Of a DNA stretch of 64,000 bases, positions 56,902 through 64,000 are shown piece by piece (the first letter of the stretch is position 1; the number at the start of each line of letters is the position of its first letter). The DNA comes from Ampelomyces quisqualis (Eukaryota > Ascomycota > Dothideomycetes > Pleosporales > Phaeosphaeriaceae): positions 1,922,001 through 1,986,000 of the forward strand of contig JAGTXZ010000019.1 of NCBI GenBank assembly GCA_018398575.1, written 5' to 3'. The notes below the pieces were generated by a model. That model was not told the DNA's origin. It worked only from the letters and a program-made list of their open reading frames with translations, and searched no databases. The position numbers and the translations under genes were made by a program.

Positions 56902-57747
56902 GGTGGGATTGGACTTGAGGGATCAAGTGGCGAAAAGTTGGCAAGACAGATGGAAACGTGGAAGTAGGTATTTGTAGAGGATAGACATGCTCAATCATAC
57001 TTGTACCTACAATATCAGACTCTACCTTTTCGCATTCTGTTGCCTACTCCAGGACACGAGCTCTGCCAAGCATCATGGTCCGCTTCGGGCGTGATACTGC
57101 GAGCTGGAGATTACATAAGCACAGGCACGTCCCAGGCATCTGCCAAGATAAAGCATGCAGTACGATGGCGGTCACACGGCGCTGGCTCGAAACAACATGG
57201 ACGCGAAGCAGGGAAATGGAGGAAACAAAGACGATACACGGTGGCTGGTTTGGTGGGCAAGTCGTCTCGTCTCGTCTCGAGTCTCGACTGGGATCGGGCG
57301 GTCAGCGCCCATGTCTAGCCGCTAGCGGCGCATCGAAGCCTCGGCGGCGCAGAAGACAAACATCATAACATCAACACTCCCGCCGGCCCTTTGTCCGCCC
57401 GGGTGCCCTACGACAACACCACCCACGCCACCACGCCGAGCATGCGCAGTGCAGCAGCGCCGGCCGCATCGCAGTTTTCGTTTTCTTGTGCCGGGCAGCG
57501 TCGCCAGAGGAGCGTGTCAGAAGCCCCGGCTGCCCCGCGGTGACGATGGAAACAAGCAGTGCTGGCAGCATTCCGGGCCCGCGATGTTGCTGTGGGAGCC
57601 CTGACTGCGCCTTTCTTGCTCACAACGGGAGGCTCTTGGAGGGGCTGGAGCACAATGTGTCCAAAGCTGCCCAGCTGGGCCAGGTACGTCGGGCCCGTCG
57701 CTGCCGCCCGCGACGATGCAGCGCAGTGCCGCCTTCACCTGCGTGCT
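56902..57747. promoter_or_regulatory. Divergent upstream region of small mitochondrial-type gene and coiled-coil gene
   Basis: An 846-bp stretch with a GTCTCGTCTCGTCTCGAGTC microrepeat at about 57260. The GC-rich right part is the leader of the coiled-coil gene. No gene is supported. Confidence 0.5.
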
Positions 57748-59946
57748 ATGCCGGACACGTCGGAGCCGCCGCTGACTTTTGCCCTGCAGGCTCTGCTCAT
57801 CCGCCATGAAGCCTACGTCGCCGACTCGGAGCGCGAGCGCAGGCAGATGCTGGCCACCATCGAGAGCCTGGAGACGGAGAAGCTCGAGCTCGAGGCCAAG
57901 AATGCACAGACCATCAAGGCGAACCGCGACCTGCTGGACCAGCTGGAGAGCCTCAACGATGCCGTCGCCAGCTCCGATGCGCACATCCAGGCCCTCACCG
58001 ACACGCTGCGGTCGGCCGAAGAGGAGCTCGAGCGGCTGGGCGCCCTGGCAGCGCGGACGCAGATGCTGGAGCAGCAACTCATCGAGCTCGAAAGAGAACA
58101 GTCGCAGCTGCAGAGCAACATCGATGCGAGAATCGTGGACGAGCGGACGGCCATACAGCGCTGGAAGACGGCCGAGCGCACCATAGGAGACCTGCAAGAC
58201 CAGATTGACCGCATCGAGAAGGAGGCGCGGGAAGAGCGGGAGCGGCACGTTGAAGTCGTGGCCCGCATGGAGAGGCGCATGGCAGTAGAGGGAGAGTTGC
58301 ACACGGCAGCAGGGAGGCTCAAGGCAAAAGCTGGACAGGACAAAGCCGGCACAAACGTCGTTTCGCACTTTGTCAAGGACATCCTACTCGACAACGCCAG
58401 CCTGCAACACGGTATACTCGAACTGCGGGAAATGCTGGTCAACTCGAATGAAGAGGTCGAGCGACTCCGCGATCAAGTCCAGGTGCATCAACCCGTCTCC
58501 TCCTCTCCAGAAGCTGCCGCGCCCACGCTCCAGAAGGAGCTTGAGATGGACGCAGACCAAGTTATGAACCAAGAGCTGCATATCCACCACCACTACCACG
58601 GACCCAAGGCCAACAAGAACCTACCAAAAGCGCAGCCCCCCCGGCGACCAAACAAGAAGCGGTTCGGTCTCACACCGACGCACTTTGACCCTCCACCACC
58701 GCAGCTCGTCCGCTCATCCACGGCTACCATATTGAATCAGACTGCTGTTACTGTGCCCAGCACCCACCGATGGTCTCAGGCGACTACTCTGACTATCGGC
58801 TCCCTCCCTGGCTCACCTATTTCTGACTCGTATCGTGGCTCGATGTACGACCGTGTCTTCAGCGATTTTGCATATGACTCTTCTCGGCCTACGAGTCCAC
58901 CGGACTCGATCGACCCGCAATCACCCATGTTTGGCCCTACAAGGTCTAGGTCCAATGACTCCCGCAACCCAGATGCAACGCCTCGCCACCAACGCCGTAG
59001 GTCGCATGGCCTGAAGCCGCCTGGTCTACCCACGATCAGAAGTGTGAGCACGCCAATGGCCATGACCGCTAAGAGCAGTCCTGCCACAGCCATCATATCA
59101 GCCGTCAGCCCTGCAAACTCGCTTACCAGCGACATCTTCACCTTGTCACCTTTCATACAGCCTCAACCCCAGGCCGCAATCCCGGAAGAGACAGAAGACT
59201 CGTCACTATCTACACCCGATGCCGCTTCCCTTGCCTCTCCAGTTCCACCAGCTTTCGAGCCCGACGATGTTCTCTCCCCCATGGCCTCAATGCGTCCTTC
59301 GCTTCGCCGCCACGCCTCTCACGAATCTCTCATCTCAGTTTCCGGCATGGATATCCACACTCTCCGATCCCGCCCCTCACAACTCCTATGTCCTTCCTCG
59401 TCGCGCTTATCCACACCCGGAGTTGCAGGCTCCGCTGGCCCCGAACTCACACCCTGGACCGCAACTGCCCACGGCACACTCTCTCGGAAACCAGTCGACA
59501 GCAGCCAACTCAACCGCTCGCTCCTCCACTCTACCATGGCCAACCAAAAGCGCGGTCCGAGGAAAAGCGACGGTCCTCAGCCCGAGGGCACTGGTATCAC
59601 CAAGAAAGTCGGCGGCTGGGTCTTTGGTAAATGGGGCGCTACACCTGCTCCCGCCCCCGCAGTACCGACATCTGAATCCGCCCGTCCCACGTCTTCACAT
59701 AGCCAACAAACGCAATCTTCCATGGGAACCGCGACGGGCAGTATCTCCGAGCCATCAGCGTCAAAGAAGAAGGATAAATTCCCCACCGAAAGGCCGCAGG
59801 TGAAACTCAGACCGAGCGGTGTTAATCAAAACGGCCCGATTTGGGGGTTCTTTGATATCCCTGAAGTCGAGACGAATGTGCACGTCAGAGAATATGATGC
59901 GAATGCGTTAGGAGAGGCCTTGTCCGAGGAGTCGGGGGCCACCTAG
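57748..59946 (+). CDS. Coiled-coil protein of unknown function, 732 aa
   Basis: A single exon starting at MPDTSEPPLTFALQALLIRHE; the frame is open further upstream but the first codon of that extension is not ATG, and the conserved start fits the family as recognised. Residues about 20-210 are a long coiled coil (heptad-rich, Glu/Leu/Arg/Gln-dense), followed by KAGTNVVSHFVKDIL and a second helical stretch to about 270. A His-rich IHHHYHG then marks the switch to a long Ser/Pro/Thr-rich disordered region. Near the C-terminus is a short conserved-looking KVGGWVFGKWGA, and the end is PIWGFFDIPEVETN. This is a conserved uncharacterised fungal type; a scaffold or tethering role is only a guess. 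Confidence 0.8.
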   Translation: MPDTSEPPLTFALQALLIRHEAYVADSERERRQMLATIESLETEKLELEAKNAQTIKANRDLLDQLESLNDAVASSDAHIQALTDTLRSAEEELERLGALAARTQMLEQQLIELEREQSQLQSNIDARIVDERTAIQRWKTAERTIGDLQDQIDRIEKEAREERERHVEVVARMERRMAVEGELHTAAGRLKAKAGQDKAGTNVVSHFVKDILLDNASLQHGILELREMLVNSNEEVERLRDQVQVHQPVSSSPEAAAPTLQKELEMDADQVMNQELHIHHHYHGPKANKNLPKAQPPRRPNKKRFGLTPTHFDPPPPQLVRSSTATILNQTAVTVPSTHRWSQATTLTIGSLPGSPISDSYRGSMYDRVFSDFAYDSSRPTSPPDSIDPQSPMFGPTRSRSNDSRNPDATPRHQRRRSHGLKPPGLPTIRSVSTPMAMTAKSSPATAIISAVSPANSLTSDIFTLSPFIQPQPQAAIPEETEDSSLSTPDAASLASPVPPAFEPDDVLSPMASMRPSLRRHASHESLISVSGMDIHTLRSRPSQLLCPSSSRLSTPGVAGSAGPELTPWTATAHGTLSRKPVDSSQLNRSLLHSTMANQKRGPRKSDGPQPEGTGITKKVGGWVFGKWGATPAPAPAVPTSESARPTSSHSQQTQSSMGTATGSISEPSASKKKDKFPTERPQVKLRPSGVNQNGPIWGFFDIPEVETNVHVREYDANALGEALSEESGAT

Positions 59947-61140
59947 TCGCGTGAAGATATCTTTCACGACCTTTTATTACTATTTCTATTCATTTTTGCA
60001 TAGCGCCGCGTTTGGTTTTTTCAATAGGTAATGGACCGGGATAGATTGATGGGTTGTAAGCGTTTGAACACATCAAGGAAACAAGTCTGACATGAACAAG
60101 CGTATATACCCTGATTTAATTTTAGCTTGATAGTTTGATAGATTCTCGCGTAGAGTAGGATATCAAGTTGGTTGGACATGGCACGAGTAGTTGAACGAAT
60201 CCATGTCAAGGTGCCGCGTGTCTTTTTTTTCCTCAAAATCCAGATTGTTATTTGTTGGAGGTGTCTTTTTCGAGCATGCACCGCTGCATCTTTTGCGTCA
60301 GACTATACACAGAGATGATCCGGGGTGACTGCGTTAACGTACTTACTCCGGTGGCAACGGTGTGGATCGATCTCGAGGTCAATGCGAGCAGATCTGTTTG
60401 TCATTCAGTCGGAGCGTAGGTAGACTCGTTAACTTCGACGTGTCGAGAGTCTTGTTACAGTGATCAAGGCCCAAGGGGGACATGTAGTACAATCCCTCAC
60501 TCGAGCATGTAGCTGGTGGATCGAAAGGCGGAGGCTGAACGTCACGCGGCTGGCCTGATGTACGATGAGATGATGGAAGTATGCTAACGGGACAGCGTCG
60601 AAGCCTCCAGGTGGGGTGTTATGTCGTGTATGATGTCGTTGTAGTCGCACTGGTGCTGTATCGTGCCTTCCTCAGCTGCGCGTACCAAACTCGAAAACAC
60701 GTGCCGGATAATCCTATCCTTGTCGGTACTCGCGCTCTTTTCATCTTGCGTGCCGCAAGTCAGCCCGTTTCTTTACACCCCGTTTGCACAGCCACTAATA
60801 GGCTGTCAGTACGCTGCATGTCATGTATGTTGATTGGTTGAGGAAAGGTGTTGAACGGTGAAGCTAGTACGATTATACCTCGCCGCAAGCGATTACTAAA
60901 CAACCGAGAATGACCCTGGAAGACAAATCATTTCACGATTATGTACCAGACCTTGTCGCGGGTTTGATTTTGGTATCAGAGACAATGCCATCGAGATTTC
61001 ACACCAGCGAACGAGGACACACGGCTTAACGTCATCATTGTATTAATCATGGCTACGAAAAAGTTCACTCAACGCACAGGGGTACTGCAGCGGCGTAGGG
61101 TAATATCATTGCCTTACAACCAGATGCAAAAAAATGCCGA
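59947..61140. other. Convergent intergenic, 1.2 kb
   Basis: 3' regions of the coiled-coil gene (+) and the MFS transporter gene (-). Short ORFs only; no RNA gene, repeat or domain was seen. Confidence 0.55.
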
Positions 61141-62956
61141 TTAGTAAGTGTATCTGAAGCCTTTCTGGTCACCGTCCTGTTCATTTATTAGCATTCTCAG
61201 CCGATTTTCCTTGACGAAAGATCTTACATCATGGTACTCCAGCTCGATTTCACCGCGATCTGCCTTCATGTTGGATCTATAGGATCCTAGAGTGATCAGG
61301 GCAACGATGAGGAGTGTGAGCAGACAGCATGCGATACACGCGTACAGGCCTGGTCGGTAACCTGGCTTATCTTGAAACCTACTTCGCGTCAGCTCACAAC
61401 AGCTTCAACCATGCGACTTGCGTTCCGTACCTGAAAATCAAACCTCCTGCAATTCCTCCTACACCACCCATGCCGACGAGGGTCGCAGAGCAGAATGCAC
61501 GCTTCCATTGGCCACGGATGTTGTTGGCCTGGTACGACATGACAGCGGGCACATTGCTGTTGGCTCCAGCAGTGGTCAAGAACACGCCTGTAATGTATTA
61601 GCGTGGTTCGTCCTACAAAACATGTGCGCGGAAGAGAGTCGCCAAATCTGGAAATTTGACATCCTGCCCGTGCGGCTTCACGCACTGAATGGAATGCCAC
61701 TTACCGAAGTATCGGACACCAGCGCTCGAGTGGAAACCCATGATCGAGATACCGATGATGCACAAAATCATGTTGAACACGATGATGGGTCCTCGAAGAT
61801 GATACTTGTCACCCGCCCAGCCGGTCGCGTACATCACGATCGCGGCCAGTGCGTATGGTGGAGCGACCAAGCACTGCGATGCGCCAATCGAAAAGCCCAT
61901 GTTCTCGGTCAGAATGATGGGCAAAAAGTATGCGAGTGCATATGTAACGGTCGTTGTGTTGAAGAAGATCTGGATTCGTCAGCTAGGATCCCTACATCAT
62001 GAAACGCTGCCTTACCATTGCGAATCCCCAAATCTTGATATCCAAACCACCTCGAAGGAACTTCTTCAAATCCCAGGGCTCGGGCTTCGCATCACCACGG
62101 TCTCTGTTGACGGCATTGATGATGAATTTGGCTTCGCGCTCGGTCAAGAAGTGCCAGGAAGTGTGCGCCTTGTCAGGGAAGTCGACCAAGGCCCAGTAGG
62201 CAAATATGCCCAAGACGACTGTCAATGTACCCTCAATTGCGAATATATAGCGCCATCGTCCGTACACGGTTCTGTCCTGGTTGGGGTAGATCGGGTTTCG
62301 AATCTGCATAAGGCCATACGCCAGGATACCAGCGCAAGCCGATGCCAGACTACCGAGAATGTAGAACACCGAGTACCGCTTGCCGATGTCATATCGGGTG
62401 TACCAGGTTGAGAGCAAATACACACAGCTTGGGAAGAATCCGGCCTCAAGTATACCTAGGACGACACGCATAGCGGCCATGGACTCGAAAGTATGTACGA
62501 AACCCATGCCAATCATGATGGCACCCCAGGCAACTACGATAGCGGACAAGAATATACGAGGACCAAGGTACCGCACAACGACCGTGGCGGGAGGTTGGAA
62601 CACAATGTAGGTGGTGAAGAACACAAGGGTCACGACCGAGTATTTGGACACGGATCCCATGAGAGAATTGAGGCCAAGATCCACGTTCATGCTGTATGTT
62701 TGTCAGCAACAACATCACGCCAAATGGTCTGGTAAGCAAACCCAGCAATCGAGGCAGCGCTCAAGTTGGTCCGATCCATCAGACTGATACAGTACAAGAC
62801 ACCGACGGTCACGACAAGACGTCGATCAATGCGATGGATGATCTTCCTCTGCTCTTGGGGGCTAAACTCGCACTCGTAGTCATCTTGGCTGGAACCATCG
62901 CGATGGATGTCCTCGTTCAAGCTCGGCGGGTTTTTCTCGTCGTCGTGGAGAGCCAT
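61141..62956 (-). CDS. MFS transporter, allantoate-permease/anion-cation symporter family, 516 aa
   Basis: A plasma-membrane importer of organic anions (for example allantoate, nicotinate, pantothenate); the substrate cannot be told. Five exons: 62956-62742, 62691-62016, 61969-61705, 61587-61431 and 61378-61141, with introns of 50, 46, 117 and 52 bp. Phases agree and give 516 residues, the usual family size. The first donor is GTTTGC, but the junction SIAG-MNVDLGL is the conserved family sequence. Visible features are LYCISLMDRTNLSAA (TM1 and its exit), TYIVFQPPATVVVRYLGPR, AGFFPSCVYLLSTWYTRYDIG (signature in TM4-5), a long central loop with DFPDKA and REAKFI, a second six-helix half and a short polar C-terminus. 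It has more introns than its neighbours. Confidence 0.9.
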
Positions 62957-64000
62957 GTTGGATGAAGGACACTCGCAAGCAAACGGGTGAGTGAAGAATA
63001 ATAGAGCAAGGGCGTACGAATGAGGTACTCATTAAATGTCTAGCTGCCCTTCCCCACATTCCGCCACTACACGTCGCCAAGCACCGTGGGCGTTCCCAGA
63101 AAGCGAAAACTGCGAAACTACCGAGGCATCCCGCCGAATTGATCTCTGATGTATGGCCTGCTACCTGCTACGGTTGTTCCAGGACTTAACAATCGCGGAG
63201 TCGACCGCAAACAGGAAAGGCGTGGAGAAAGCTGGGGAGAGACTTGGCAGCGTGGAGAAAACGCCATCATCTCACGGATCCACTGAGGGCCAATCGAAGC
63301 ACGTACCACCAACGCAGACTCTTTCTTCGCCCGCTTACAATGGCGCTGGCCAACCGCCATCCCGAGCACTGTGGCATGGTGGAGGCGTGGAACGGAATTT
63401 CTGTCGGTTGAGGCTCATCTTCTTTGTGTTTGCCATGCTTGCGGACTACTCAGCGTCGCCGATCTTCACGTCAACGGCCACGATGTTCCGAGCGTCATGC
63501 GGGGTACATGTACGGCATCCTTTGGGATCCACACTTTAGGCCTGCATTAACCCAACTAGGTAATTCCCCCGACTGCTTGAAAGTCCTCGCCATCTGCCGC
63601 ACCTTGCCTCCGAACAATCGCCACACCCTTGACCCGGCTCCTCGTGCTTGGGATGGATGAGGACTCGCGACAGCTGAGTATATCCCCTGTGACACACCGC
63701 CTCCAACCTCGGATTTCGAGTGCACTGCGACAGGCGTAGATTGTGTTGTATTCTTCACGCTCACCCCAACGGAATGTGGGCCAGGCCTGGCGGATACCGA
63801 CCAAATTTCTAGCGGCTCATCAAGTTGACTCGCGGCCGTGGTATTCGCCATTATTAACGAGCGATGCTTTGTTCATCACCCAACGATGCAGTATCAGACC
63901 ACATGCCCAAGCCCTTGGCATCGCTTGGTGACAGCACCTTGGATATCCGTGTGGCTGTGAGCCATTTGCTCGTCTCTTTTGCTGAAAAGTTTCTCGGAAC
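62957..64000. other. Upstream of MFS transporter, no supported gene
   Basis: This holds the transporter promoter. A 118-codon ATG ORF at 63851-63495 (-) is Ser/Gly/Val-rich with no recognised domain and is not called as a gene. A gene continuing beyond the window cannot be excluded. Confidence 0.45.

Noticed and set aside
63495..63851. 118-codon minus-strand ATG ORF
   Set aside because: No domain, no splice context and no conserved look; kept only as a note.
1..64000. CRISPR arrays and tRNA genes
   Set aside because: The tandem arrays have no unique spacers and lie in a fungal genome; no tRNA-like A and B boxes were seen at workable spacing.

Overview
This window looks like chromosomal DNA of a filamentous ascomycete (Pezizomycotina, probably a Dothideomycete-type genome). 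The evidence is short introns (46-117 bp) with GTAAGT-like donors, compact intron-poor genes, fungal-only families (Sfp1-type C2H2 regulator, Clr2, SulP sulfate permease, allantoate-permease-type MFS), and a block of DNA with the C-to-T signature of repeat-induced point mutation (RIP). The species cannot be named from the sequence alone. No tRNA, rRNA or CRISPR array was seen.

Layout. (1) 1-6.2 kb is AT-rich, RIP-ruined transposon. A decayed Tnp2/CACTA-like transposase can still be followed in one frame (about 3.5-5.2 kb), and the right end has subterminal repeats, a hairpin and a CACTGCG inverted terminus. (2) 6.2-9.8 kb has weak coding signal and two small hypothetical genes. (3) 9.8-12.3 kb is a three-exon sulfate permease. 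(4) 14.1-16.3 kb is a secreted, repeat- and glycine-rich surface-protein gene broken by three in-frame stops, all explicable as CAR-to-TAR changes. (5) 16.3-29.3 kb is an accessory-looking, gene-poor stretch holding the Sfp1-like regulator (19.4-21.2 kb), a secreted aspartic protease (24.9-26.4 kb), degraded repeats, a short-chain dehydrogenase remnant and most copies of a recurring 9-mer TACTCCGTA. (6) 29.3-33.3 kb has a two-exon hypothetical gene and a small uncertain gene. (7) 33.3-41.7 kb is one uninterrupted ORF for a 2,805-residue secreted protein with about 50 Thr/Ser/Val-rich tandem repeats and Cys-rich modules. (8) 42-63 kb is ordinary, gene-dense chromosome: a single-pass membrane protein, clr2, atg2, an ADGF-type adenosine deaminase, a small possibly frameshifted mitochondrial-type protein, a coiled-coil protein and an MFS transporter.

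Together, the left half is accessory and RIP-prone with several secreted or wall-associated proteins (two repeat proteins and one protease), while the right half is core: silencing (Clr2), autophagy lipid transfer (Atg2), purine salvage (ADGF) and transport. Exon junctions were worked out by hand from GT/AG sites, reading phase and family continuity; no database search was run.
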